Below are positions 52,631 to 60,791 of a stretch of DNA of 64,000 nt, one piece after another. The stretch lies in contig NZ_CP066339.1 in NCBI RefSeq assembly GCF_016406125.1, forward strand, positions 4,836,001 through 4,900,000, read 5' to 3'. Position numbers and translations under genes: made by a program. Origin of the DNA: Alicyclobacillus sp. SO9. Its GTDB lineage: Bacteria > Bacillota > Bacilli > Alicyclobacillales > Alicyclobacillaceae. Below the pieces are notes generated by a model that saw nothing but the letters and a program-made list of their open reading frames with translations, made no database searches and was not told the origin of the DNA. Every line of letters starts with the position of its first letter. Position 1 is the first letter of the stretch.

Positions 52631-53500
52631 ATGGCCTTGAAAGTTAGGGGAGTCACGTACGACGTTGGTATGCCTGTCATAAAAGGTGGAATGACACGTG
52701 AGAGTTTGAGTGCAGATGCAGTCCATCGGGAAATGCAAACCATTACGCATGAGCTACATTGCAATGCCGTGCGCATCACGGGTCAGGACCTTGATCGACT
52801 GAAAATGGCAGCGGATATTGCCATACATCACGGGCTGGATGTTTGGCTGTCTCCTTCTTTTCACGACGCCAGCGAAGAAACAACCTCGAATCGGATTGTT
52901 GAAGCGGCTCGTATATGCGAAGGACTACGAGGAGAGTGTTCCAGGCACATCGTTTTGGTTCTTGGGTGTGAACTTAGCATATTTATGGCTGGAATAATAC
53001 CAGGGAAGAACGGACTGGAACGTTTGGCGCTGCTGTCTGATCCGTCACGATGGACCGAGGAACTCTTTGCACTGGGATCACCCGTTGAACGATTGAATGA
53101 CTTTTTGAAACAAACAGCCATCGAGGTAAGAAAACATTTTTCGGGTCCTCTAACGTATGCTGCAGGATTATGGGAAGACATCGACTGGGATGTGTTTGAC
53201 TTTGTTGGCATCGATGCTTATCGTGACGCAAACAATTCCAGTCATTTTCGAGATTTAATTCAAAAATACAAGCAGATTGAAAAGCCAATTGTTGTAACCG
53301 AATTTGGATGCTGCACGTACGTGGGCGCTGATAGTCAAGGTAGTATGGGATGGCTCGTCATTGACCGAGAATCCCAACCTTGGCGCCTAAACAAATCAAT
53401 TACAAGGGATGAAAACGTCCAAGCAGAGTATCTGACAGATATGCTCGCTTTGTTCGAAGATGAAGGAGTGAAAACAAATGATTTATTTTGTCGGCAGTAG
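52631..53500 (+). CDS. TIM-barrel (glycosidase-like) protein often named abortive infection protein; 3' end probably lost
   Basis: About 289 residues: MALKVRGVTYDVGMPVIKGG, then ITHELHCNAVRITGQDLDRL, VLVLGCELSIFMAGIIPG, FVGIDAYRDANNSSHFRDLI, and IVVTEFGCCTYVGADSQGSM with a likely catalytic Glu. This is a glycoside-hydrolase-like barrel family that databases often call abortive infection protein, without proof of phage defence. The ATG has GAGGGGGCGGGG upstream. The C-terminus ends in KTNDLFCRQ where relatives, from memory, run on about 40 residues, so a late frameshift or truncation is likely. Confidence 0.65.
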   Translation: MALKVRGVTYDVGMPVIKGGMTRESLSADAVHREMQTITHELHCNAVRITGQDLDRLKMAADIAIHHGLDVWLSPSFHDASEETTSNRIVEAARICEGLRGECSRHIVLVLGCELSIFMAGIIPGKNGLERLALLSDPSRWTEELFALGSPVERLNDFLKQTAIEVRKHFSGPLTYAAGLWEDIDWDVFDFVGIDAYRDANNSSHFRDLIQKYKQIEKPIVVTEFGCCTYVGADSQGSMGWLVIDRESQPWRLNKSITRDENVQAEYLTDMLALFEDEGVKTNDLFCRQ

Positions 53501-53667
53501 GCAAGACGTGAACAATAACTATTCGTGTAATTGCACACTGGTATTTTGTATGCCTACTCACTTCGAAAGAACAGCGCTTGCCGATCTTTTCGGAATGCAC
53601 GTCGAGAGTTCTGCTTTGTAGAGAAAATAAGCGCGTTCAAGTGTTCAGAAAGGAGCGAAGGTATCAA

Positions 53668-54123
53668 GTGAAACGAGTAACAGCTCTATTGGGATTTGTT
53701 TCAATTTTAGTACCTATCGTAACTGGATGCGGTACCCCGCATTTCGCGGTGTTGGGACCTAATCCATCGTCGATAGTAGTGAAAAGTTATATAGATCCGA
53801 ACAGTACCGTACATCGACCGCAACACACTTATATTCTAACGGGATCAAAAATGACAACGCTCTACAAGTCTCTTCAACAGGCGGCCAAGCATGTGTTACC
53901 GAAACACTGGTCAGCTAGTTGTCCAACTTACACCTCAAATACGGTCGTCTGGGATTACCACATCGTTGTTCACTATGCCAATCATAATCATCGTTCTTTT
54001 AATCAAACAGACACTGGATGTAGTATCCTCAAAGACGAACAGACTGGAGCGATGGAACTGGGAGCACTGCCAGAGCTAAAACCATTTGGCAACAGCTCGC
54101 AACAGTGGCTAAACGGCGCATAG
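53668..54123 (+). CDS. Lipoprotein of unknown function
   Basis: 151 residues. The signal MKRVTALLGFVSILVPIVTG is followed by Cys, a proper lipobox. The outer part contains SSIVVKSYIDPNSTVHRPQH and two further cysteines. GTG 53668 has GGAGCGAAGG upstream; the longer frame to 53578 lacks a site. No family recognised. Confidence 0.6.
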   Translation: MKRVTALLGFVSILVPIVTGCGTPHFAVLGPNPSSIVVKSYIDPNSTVHRPQHTYILTGSKMTTLYKSLQQAAKHVLPKHWSASCPTYTSNTVVWDYHIVVHYANHNHRSFNQTDTGCSILKDEQTGAMELGALPELKPFGNSSQQWLNGA

Positions 54124-54136
54124 ATGTTTAGTCTTC

Positions 54137-54892
54137 ATGCACAGACATTTGGATTTAATCATAGGGGATGGTCAGCGTGAACGTGCCTTGACAGAACCTT
54201 CACGTCCTCTCAAAGAAATTGATGCGACTTTTGATGAACAAGTGCCAAAGAGAAACCTCAACAATGCTCATGATAGCTACGTCTATGATAAACAGCGCAT
54301 GGAACACTGGTTGCGTCATCATCAAGAAAAGTATGGTGTCAAAATCACCGTTATTCGACCGTTGCTTCAGATGGTAGGACCCAATACAGAAGACGGGCGC
54401 TTTGCTTGGTTCTGGCTGCGGGTAACCGATGGCGGACCAATATGGTTGCCTGGTACTGCCAGACACAAGGCTGGTCCGTGTCAACTCTCCTTTTCAGGCG
54501 ATGTCGCCAAAGCAATTCATGGTGCAATGAATCATGCTGCGAAAGATTATGCTGTGTATAACACTGGACAACCAGAATTGTGGACCTATGAAGAATATAT
54601 TGGCATGCTGGCAGCCGAGGCTGGGCGACACACAGAAGTCTATTACGCTCCCGCAGAAACCTTGAATACGTGGGCGGGTGGATTTTATCGGATTTCACTA
54701 CCGTACCCAGTAGCATTTGATGTCTCAAAAACTGAACAGGAATTGGGAGTTAAACCAACTCCGATGAAAGAATGGGTGCGGGAAACTGCAACATGGATGA
54801 CGAATCATTACAGAGGTATGTCACCACGGTGGTACGAAACCAGAGAGAATGAAATCCAATGGTCGTCGTTGAATATGACTGCAAGGGGCTAG
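54137..54892 (+). pseudogene. NAD-dependent epimerase/reductase family gene lacking its N-terminus
   Basis: The 251-codon frame keeps the second half of an extended short-chain dehydrogenase: SYVYDKQRMEHWLRHHQEKY (Y-x3-K-like), KITVIRPLLQMVGPNTED, LSFSGDVAKAIHGAM and VKPTPMKEWVRETATWM. The Rossmann GxxGxxG half of about 100 residues is absent, and the first codons (MHRHLDLII) have no ribosome site. It is thus a 5'-truncated remnant unless translation restarts. Confidence 0.65.
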
Positions 54893-55022
54893 TCATTATA
54901 CATAAATATGTATCACCGTTTGTCATGTTAATCTCGGACTTGGGGGCAGGATAAGCGTACTGCAAACTCCCGATAATCTTTCAAGACTGTCTCAACCAAA
55001 AAACCGAAGCGGGGTGTCCTTG

Positions 55023-55616
55023 ATGAGAAGTAGTAAAACGAATCCCAAGGTTGATGACTTTTTGGCCAAATCCCAAAAATGGAAGGAAGAATATGAAAAG
55101 CTCAGAGAGATTGTACTGGACTGTGAACTGATTGAAGAGTTTAAGTGGATGCATCCTTGTTATACGTTTGAGAAGAAGAACATCGTTTTGATACACGGAT
55201 TTAAAGAATACTGTGCACTGCTGTTTCACAAAGGTGCTTTGTTAAAGGATCCCCAGGGGATACTGGTCCAACAAACGGAGAATGTACAGGCGGCGCGCCA
55301 ACTTCGGTTCACCAATCTTGAGGAAATTGTAGAGATAGAGTCGACCGTGAAAGCCTATATCTATGAAGCCATTGAAGTAGAGAAAGCCGGTCTGGAAGTG
55401 AGCCTTAAGAAGACGCGAGAATTCATGGTTCCTGAAGAACTTGAAAGTAAATTTAGTGAATTTCCTGCCTTGAAGACAGCTTTTGAAGCCTTAACACCAG
55501 GACGGCAACGAGCATACATCCTCCACTTTTCCAAGCCCAAACAATCGAAAACGCGCATATCCAGGATTGAGAAATACACCCAGTACATTCTTAATGGAAA
55601 GGGATTGAATGACTAG
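55023..55616 (+). CDS. YdeI/OmpD-associated family protein (DUF1801 domain)
   Basis: About 197 residues: KVDDFLAKSQKWKEEYEKLR, then the DUF1801 core EEFKWMHPCYTFEKKNIVLI and KEYCALLFHKGALLKDPQGI, and a C-terminal part with LTPGRQRAYILHFSKPKQSK and RISRIEKYTQYILNG. It is a cytoplasmic family of unknown biochemical role found in many bacteria. GTG 55014 is an alternative start; the ribosome site is weak for both. Confidence 0.85.
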   Translation: MRSSKTNPKVDDFLAKSQKWKEEYEKLREIVLDCELIEEFKWMHPCYTFEKKNIVLIHGFKEYCALLFHKGALLKDPQGILVQQTENVQAARQLRFTNLEEIVEIESTVKAYIYEAIEVEKAGLEVSLKKTREFMVPEELESKFSEFPALKTAFEALTPGRQRAYILHFSKPKQSKTRISRIEKYTQYILNGKGLND

Positions 55617-55681
55617 TTTAGCCTCTCCATCAAAGCGCGCATCAAACTTGCGAATTTTAGCAGTATAGAGGAGCGATATAT

Positions 55682-56056
55682 GTGTCAAGGAATGTTGAGT
55701 TGACTGCAGTTGAATTGGTTCTCAAATTGTCAGGACTAACGTCCCTCGCAGCGTTGCATGGGAGCATTCATATCCCTTTTAGAGAAATTCGTGAAGTATC
55801 CACCCTTCCCTATCATCATCCCGCCGGAGCCGTAAGATTTGCAGGAACCGCGGTACCGGGAACGGGGATTATGGAAGGGAGTTTTGTACACGGCACCTCG
55901 CAATTCTTTTTGTCATTCGAACACCCGGATAGGACCATCACACTTGATGGAACTTTCCACATTGATAATCAGGCCTATGAAAAGATTGTATTTGAGGTTC
56001 CGAACCCTGAGCAACTTCAGAAATTATTGGTTCAAAAATGCCCTCATCTTCAGTGA
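55682..56056 (+). CDS. PH-like domain protein (intact paralogue)
   Basis: 124 residues, all beta except a final helix: VELTAVELVLKLSGLTSLAA, IHIPFREIREVSTLP, GTGIMEGSFVHGTSQFFLSF and NPEQLQKLLVQK. It is similar throughout to the frameshifted gene at 45297. I read a bacterial PH-like fold from the strand pattern, without known ligand. The GTG start follows GAGGAG. Confidence 0.7.
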   Translation: MSRNVELTAVELVLKLSGLTSLAALHGSIHIPFREIREVSTLPYHHPAGAVRFAGTAVPGTGIMEGSFVHGTSQFFLSFEHPDRTITLDGTFHIDNQAYEKIVFEVPNPEQLQKLLVQKCPHLQ

Positions 56057-56176
56057 TGGGTGGGTAGAGTTGAGCTTGTCGATCTCGTTCGTCAAGATGT
56101 CCTCTGTGTTCAAGATGAGTTGAGCGATAAAGGTGTCGTTTCAACGCTTCACTCCCCCTAAAGGAGGAACTTGTTT

Positions 56177-56542
56177 ATGAGTGGATCACGAAAGTGGGTC
56201 GGTGGTTTTGCAGTTATCATTCTTCTTTATGCGATAGCCCTTGCCTTCTTCCGACACTTTTATGGCGTGCGTGTGGCCGTCAATATTGTTTTTGTCTTGG
56301 TCTTAGTGGGGTTCGTTATATACAAAGCAACTCACATGACAGTAAAGGATTTTTTTGGCGTTCAAACGAGAAGCTGGATGGTGATTCTACTGAGTTTCTA
56401 CTATATGAGACTCCCTTTTATTAGGACCTATTTTGCTGAGTCTCATCATTTCACTCCCAAAATCGAAAGTTGGACCTCAAGCTCATTTCCCCACTTGCCC
56501 TCCAGCCGCCCTTTGAGCCAACTCTTCGCGCAACGTCGTTAA
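56177..56542 (+). CDS. Membrane protein of unknown function, 3' end overlapping next gene
   Basis: About 121 residues with two or three membrane helices (GGFAVIILLYAIALAFF, AVNIVFVLVLVGFVIY, SWMVILLSFYYMRLPF). ATG 56177 has AAAGGAGG upstream. The last 20 codons run antisense through the end of the kinase gene, and their composition (SSRPLSQLFAQRR) suggests that the original C-terminus has been replaced. Confidence 0.55.
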   Translation: MSGSRKWVGGFAVIILLYAIALAFFRHFYGVRVAVNIVFVLVLVGFVIYKATHMTVKDFFGVQTRSWMVILLSFYYMRLPFIRTYFAESHHFTPKIESWTSSSFPHLPSSRPLSQLFAQRR

Positions 56543-57004
56543 GCTCTCTGATGCAGAGTGATGGGCCGTATCGATGACAATGTGGTTTGTATCCCAGCTG
56601 TCATAGTGCCTGCTCTCGACCTCATCCCAGGAGGGGAGGTTCAGTCCGGGAATATCGGAGACTCTGGAACGAATTCGAGACTTGTGTTCTTCTACATCAG
56701 AACAAATAACTTCAATTTCTACAAACGGCGCGTTAAGCGACTCAGCGACCTGGCGCCAATCCTGACGCGACTGTCCAATCGGATTGACTGTGTCAGCAAC
56801 CACATCAAGTCCCAATTTGAGGTTCTGTGCCGCAAGTTCATAACAAACCATGTACCCGGCCGGTCCGTCAACCCAGAGACCCGCAGTTCGCATCGCCTGT
56901 TCGACAACATCGACTCGGATGTAAGTCGCCCGCAGCTCTTGCGCCAAGGACGATGATAGTGTTGATTTTCCTGTGCCTGGCAGCCCTCCAAAGATATACA
57001 GCAT
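56483..57004 (-). CDS. P-loop small-molecule kinase-like AAA protein
   Basis: 173 residues with Walker A GLPGTGKST at the N-terminus, RVDVVEQAMR (substrate Asp), LGLDVVADTVNP as Walker B region and an Arg-rich lid (HKSRIRSRVSD). The layout fits gluconate-kinase/zeta-like kinases that phosphorylate a sugar, nucleoside or antibiotic. The ATG follows GGGAGGTAAG. No antitoxin gene is beside it, so a toxin role is unlikely. Confidence 0.8.
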   Translation of the reverse strand: MLYIFGGLPGTGKSTLSSSLAQELRATYIRVDVVEQAMRTAGLWVDGPAGYMVCYELAAQNLKLGLDVVADTVNPIGQSRQDWRQVAESLNAPFVEIEVICSDVEEHKSRIRSRVSDIPGLNLPSWDEVESRHYDSWDTNHIVIDTAHHSASESLTTLREELAQRAAGGQVGK

Positions 57005-57083
57005 GACTTACCTCCCATCTTATAGCGACCCATGTTACGACGATGCATCTTATGGTGAACCAATAAACTCTCGTGTCAAAGCT

Positions 57084-57680
57084 CTACTTTTGTGCTTCTG
57101 GTGATTCCAACCCGGCAAATAGAACTCGCAAACCGTATAAAAACTGACCATCATAATCAATATTAGCAAACATCCGCCTGTCGAATGGCCCCAGGGTTTC
57201 GGCAAAGTCAGCGAATGCTTCCGGAGATGTGTTTTTAAACCGCACCTCATCAGCCACAAAGGACAGCACATAGTTATTCAGCAAATTCCCGATTGTAATA
57301 AGGTTTTTGTCTGGTATGCCCATGACCGAAAGAGCGTCAATCGTAGCCGTGATGAGTTCCATCCTCCTAGGTGTGTTGGGGATAGAATCTTCAAAGACAG
57401 GAACGGCATCCCGCGTCGAAAGCAGCATAGTTCGGTATGACCTATACATGTCTTCGAGAAAGGACTTCTCATCGACTTCTCTCTTCGGCATCTGGTACTG
57501 CGAACACAGGTACTCAGCAATTTCACTATACAACTCCGACTTCCCCCGCACGTGCCAGTAAAGAGAGGCCGCCTTTATCTGAAGTTCGTTAGCAATCGTG
57601 CGCATGGTTAAATTGTCAATCCCATCGCGATTCAGTATTTTTATCGATGCTTGAACGATTGCCTGTTTCGAGATAGCCAT
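57084..57680 (-). CDS. TetR-family regulator with tetracycline-repressor-like C-terminal domain
   Basis: About 198 residues. N-terminal HTH: ILNRDGIDNLTMRTIANELQ, then KAASLYWHVRGKSELYSEIA, the exact pattern of TetR/ActR proteins. The C-terminal domain has LFAGLES at the end. ATG 57680 follows GCGAGGAG. It is divergent from the methyltransferase gene with a palindrome between them. Confidence 0.92.
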   Translation of the reverse strand: MAISKQAIVQASIKILNRDGIDNLTMRTIANELQIKAASLYWHVRGKSELYSEIAEYLCSQYQMPKREVDEKSFLEDMYRSYRTMLLSTRDAVPVFEDSIPNTPRRMELITATIDALSVMGIPDKNLITIGNLLNNYVLSFVADEVRFKNTSPEAFADFAETLGPFDRRMFANIDYDGQFLYGLRVLFAGLESPEAQK

Positions 57681-57733
57681 GTATTCTCCTCGCATTCTTG
57701 AGAAAGTCCGATAATAGCAATTGACTCAAACAC

Positions 57734-57759
57734 CGTTAGGTGATAGCTTCTATCTAACG
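57734..57759. promoter_or_regulatory. TetR operator candidate between divergent genes
   Basis: CGTTAG and TAACG with GATAG/CTATC inside form a 26-bp inverted repeat centred at 57746.5, in the 158-bp space between the tetR start and the methyltransferase start. It could serve both promoters. Confidence 0.65.
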
Positions 57760-57838
57760 TTGTTAGTTTCCTGTCTTAGTCCACTGTAGCACAACCAATT
57801 TGGATCAACAATTCCGATTGAAAGTCGAGGTACGACCT

Positions 57839-58546
57839 ATGGCCCTCATGAAAAATGCACGGAAGAAGAAAGATGTGGGGATTTATGGCCCGATGGCGAA
57901 ATGGTATGACAAGAACAGCCGCAAGTCGAGACTTCAAGAAATGCACCGCTATGCAGACCTTGTGGAGACACATACGGATGCTGGTTCTGCCGTTCTGGAA
58001 GTGGCTCCTGGTCCCGGTTATCTCTCCATTGAACTGGCACGTCGCGGCTATCTTGTCAGTGGCATAGAAATCAGTGCAGATTTTGTTGAAATTGAAAAAC
58101 GAAATGCACAAGAAGCGAATGTCGCTGTCAATTTCGAACAAGGCAATGCGTCCGCTCTCCCCCAACAGGACGGTACATTTGACTTTGTCGTGTGTTCCAC
58201 CGCGTTTAAGAATTTTAAAGATCCCCTCACCTCGCTCAATGAAATGTACCGCGTGCTCAAGCCAAATGGTAGGGCATTGATTTTGGACATGAACCACGAT
58301 GCGACAAACGAGGACATTAACAACGAGATGGAACAGTCAGGCATGAGAGGCTTTGATCGCCTCTTTGTCAAGTTTTCATTTAAGACCTTTCTTAAGAGTG
58401 GAGCGTATACAAGAGAAGGCTTTGAGGCCCTCATCGCGCAGACGGAGTTTTCCAATTATGAGATTGCCAAGCAAGGCATTGGATTGCAGGTATGGCTTAC
58501 GAAGGACGAGTCAATGGTGCGACGCAGCATTCACAGTGAAAAGTAA
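57839..58546 (+). CDS. Class I SAM-dependent methyltransferase
   Basis: About 235 residues. Motif I reads VLEVAPGPGYLSIELARRG, motif II YLVSGIEISADFVEI, then GNASALPQQDGTFDFVVCST and a motif III region YRVLKPNGRALILDM. It transfers a methyl group to a small molecule; the substrate is unknown. ATG 57839 follows GAGGTACG. It is divergent from tetR and probably its target; the regulator's drug-type sensor hints at methylation of an antimicrobial. Confidence 0.88.
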   Translation: MALMKNARKKKDVGIYGPMAKWYDKNSRKSRLQEMHRYADLVETHTDAGSAVLEVAPGPGYLSIELARRGYLVSGIEISADFVEIEKRNAQEANVAVNFEQGNASALPQQDGTFDFVVCSTAFKNFKDPLTSLNEMYRVLKPNGRALILDMNHDATNEDINNEMEQSGMRGFDRLFVKFSFKTFLKSGAYTREGFEALIAQTEFSNYEIAKQGIGLQVWLTKDESMVRRSIHSEK

Positions 58547-58584
58547 AAGATGACACGGAAGACTAGAACTTGAGGCCCTTCGTT

Positions 58585-58788
58585 CTAGTCTTCCGTAAAA
58601 TTCTCTCTGATGGCTATAATCAGTTTCTCTCTGATGTCCTGGGCTACGTCTTCATTGATACTGTCGCCTAAATATGCTTCTGAACGGATGACTTTTTCTA
58701 GTCTCTTCACTAGCTCTCCTATAGCTCGATTGTCCCCGTCATAAATTCTAGCCAACAGTTCGTCATTACTTAACGATTCTGGCTCCAT
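58585..58788 (-). CDS. Sigma region-2-like small protein (RsoA-like half of a split sigma factor)
   Basis: 67 residues: LSNDELLARIYDGDNRAIGE, then LVKRLEKVIRSEAYLG and EDVAQDIREKLIIAIREN. It matches the first helices of sigma region 2 (dispatch of a stretch ELLARxxxGDxxAFxxLxxR...DxxQDxxxxL) without a region 4. Its ATG directly follows the stop of the next gene (TAAATG). In B. subtilis the pair SigO (region 4) and RsoA (region 2) work together as a sigma factor; the same division is seen here. Confidence 0.72.
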   Translation of the reverse strand: MEPESLSNDELLARIYDGDNRAIGELVKRLEKVIRSEAYLGDSINEDVAQDIREKLIIAIRENFTED

Positions 58789-59193
58789 TTATCCACTCAT
58801 TGCTTTTTCACTCATTGCTTTTTCACTCATTGCTTCGCGAAGTCTCTTTATGCCCCTTGTTTTAAGGCGACTCACACTTTGCTGGCTTAAATCCAGGTTC
58901 TTCGACAACTCTGACTGTGTTAGACCTCTTACAAACAATCCGTAGATTACCCTTTTTTCCTTGGGAGGCAAATTCTCAATTAGCAACATGACGTCCTTGT
59001 TGCGTTCGTCCTTTTGAGACTTTGGACATGCTAATAAGTCCCCCCATTCACTACCGTCATCAAGTGTTCGATTTATGACTAATGCGTCACGACTCCAGCG
59101 AATGTATCGACGCTTGGCATTGATTGCTTCGCGATGTATCACTTTGAGACACCAATTAATCGCCTGTCCAGTCGTATACCTTTGCCGTGTCAT
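58789..59193 (-). CDS. Sigma region-4 protein (SigO-like half of a split sigma factor)
   Basis: 134 residues. LLIENLPPKEKRVIYGLFVR and LTQSELSKNLDLSQQSVSRL form a sigma region 4 with its -35 recognition HTH. The N-terminal part (INWCLKVIHREAINAKRRYI) is basic and does not make a full region 2. The tail EAMSEKAMSEKAMSG comes from a 15-bp tandem repeat. The next gene supplies the region-2-like part. Confidence 0.75.
   Translation of the reverse strand: MTRQRYTTGQAINWCLKVIHREAINAKRRYIRWSRDALVINRTLDDGSEWGDLLACPKSQKDERNKDVMLLIENLPPKEKRVIYGLFVRGLTQSELSKNLDLSQQSVSRLKTRGIKRLREAMSEKAMSEKAMSG
58795..58836. repeat. 15-bp tandem repeat at the 3' end of the SigO-like gene
   Basis: TGCTTTTTCACTCAT is repeated almost three times, encoding repeated SEKAM. 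It lies at the 3' end of a minus-strand gene, like several other arrays in the window. Confidence 0.9.
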
Positions 59194-59300
59194 AGTGACC
59201 TCTCCTACTTCCTTTCTTCCTTCAATTACGTAGATTCAAATTTCCACTGCACATCCGCTAGCGCAGACATCATATTTTCGTCAAGCGTTCATCAACTGTC

Positions 59301-59537
59301 TTACTCATCAATAACACCATGCCGATCACGCAGATACACCACGGCCCCGCCCTCACGGCCAGCGGGCTTTACCCAGCCGGCTTTATATTGATAGTTTGTA
59401 TCGTATGGCATTTCCTTTCCGACTTGCACGACGCATGTCACTGCGATTTCAATAGAAGAATTACTTGGACTCATGCAGCGAATATGAGCACCTATGAGTG
59501 AAACAAGCTGTTCTGTGTGTTTCTTGTTATTGTTCAA
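59301..59537 (-). CDS. Possible small protein of unknown function
   Basis: Up to 78 codons. The segment SSIEIAVTCVVQVGKEMPYD and TNYQYKAGWVKPAGREGGAV looks coding. The start is unclear: TTG 59537 abuts AGAGGA, while ATG 59474 lacks a site. It may be a remnant. Confidence 0.35.
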   Translation of the reverse strand: MNNNKKHTEQLVSLIGAHIRCMSPSNSSIEIAVTCVVQVGKEMPYDTNYQYKAGWVKPAGREGGAVVYLRDRHGVIDE

Positions 59538-59614
59538 TCCTCTGTGCGTTGATAGGCAAGACAGCCAAACCCGGCCATAGAGCGTTGAACAATAAGATGC
59601 AAAGGATGGTTGTT

Positions 59615-60174
59615 ATGAGTAATCGATTTGATGTTGTGTGCTCAAAGCAGGATTTAGGAGGTGGGCTGACCACTAAGGTATGCACAGGTCACCCACGATA
59701 TCGATACAGGCGCAGGTATTGAGTGGGATGACACGTATATCTACCATTTTCAAGGCAGTACCTTTGAATCAGAAAGCCCACTGTCTGAATATGGAATTTC
59801 TGCGTCCATTGCGAACAGGGTCACAAATCTAAAACGCCGTCTTTGGCAGTGAGTATGTCATTTTTGGGGCCAAGGTCAACGAGTCATGGAACATGAGTTT
59901 CAATTCTAATGGCATTGATTTTTCTGTCTCCATCAGTGCAAACCTAACTGGGTGGAGCGGACAAGCGACCCCTGCTTTAGGTTGGTATAACTTCGAGGAG
60001 ATGCAGGTCACCGAGACACTAGACTCAAGCACGGATAACCTCAGCGCAGTGCCACAGGAGGTACTAACCTTGTTAGCAATTGGTGTCATGGTTGCACTAG
60101 TGATTGAGTACGGAGGGGAAGTTGTCGGGGCCCTGGACGTACTCAGCGGAATTTTGTCAGCTGCCGGAGCTTAA
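59615..60174 (+). pseudogene. Unknown gene broken by at least two frameshifts
   Basis: ATG 59615 follows AAAGGATGG and opens MSNRFDVVCSKQDLGGGLTT. Soon the coding frame moves to THDIDTGAGIEWDDTYIYHF and STFESESPLSEYGISASIAN, then moves again at about 59840 to GSEYVIFGAKVNESWNMSFN, ending with a hydrophobic helix LLAIGVMVALVIEYGGEVVG. The product is unknown. Confidence 0.7.
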
Positions 60175-60191
60175 TGGACAATGAGTAGAGT

Positions 60192-60292
60192 GGTTCAGCA
60201 GGACCTATTTAAGGGGTTGCTTCGCGAAAATATCCAAGTTGCTGCGGACTGCTGCTAGCCTGAATGGGCTCTCCTGCTGAACCCAGTTTTTT
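60192..60292 (+). terminator. Long inverted repeat with T tract
   Basis: GGTTCAGCAGGA (60192-60203) is the exact complement of TCCTGCTGAACC (60272-60283), and CAGTTTTTT follows. The 68-nt loop may hold inner structure. It could be the terminator of the broken gene before it or a small structured RNA. Confidence 0.55.
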
Positions 60293-60362
60293 CACCTTTA
60301 CAAGCTGATTGACTGGAAATTATTATCTGTAAATATGTTATAGTCTTTTAAATCGCGCGGCC

Positions 60363-60791
60363 ATGTCCTTACTTCGCAACCACATTGGGTACGTTTTTCA
60401 AAACTATGCTCTGATTGACGACGCCACAGTGGATGACAATCTGGACATTTCTCTTATGTATAACCGGGCGGCCAAACGCGACAAACTCGCCCTAAAACAA
60501 TCTGCACTGGCGCAAGTAGAACTGCCGGATATTGATGTTTCGAGAAAGATCTATACGTTATCTGGAGAGGAACAACAGAGGGTAGCACTGGCACGCCTGT
60601 TGCTAAAGCCTTGCGATTTAATTCTAGCAGACGAGCCCACAGGTTCGCTTGACGCTGACAACCGTGCTGGTGTCATCCGTATTTTGAAACAACTCCATCA
60701 GGATGGACGAACGATAATCGTGGTCACACATGATGAAGTCGTTGCGAATGCCTGTGATAGAGCGGTTGGGCTCAGTAGTGTTTCGACTTAG
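60363..60791 (+). pseudogene. ABC transporter ATPase lacking Walker A (5'-truncated)
   Basis: 142 codons: Q-loop HIGYVFQNYALIDDATVDDN, a degenerate signature LSGEEQQRVALARLLLKP, Walker B LILADEPTGSLD and the switch His in IIVVTHDEV. The first 80 residues with the P-loop are missing. NYALIDDATV resembles ATPases of bacteriocin (lactococcin 972 type) exporters. It could not hydrolyse ATP and is a remnant. Confidence 0.8.

Noticed and set aside
56483-57004. Zeta toxin of a toxin-antitoxin pair
   Set aside because: The P-loop kinase fold fits, but there is no small antitoxin gene before it; a metabolic or drug kinase is more likely.
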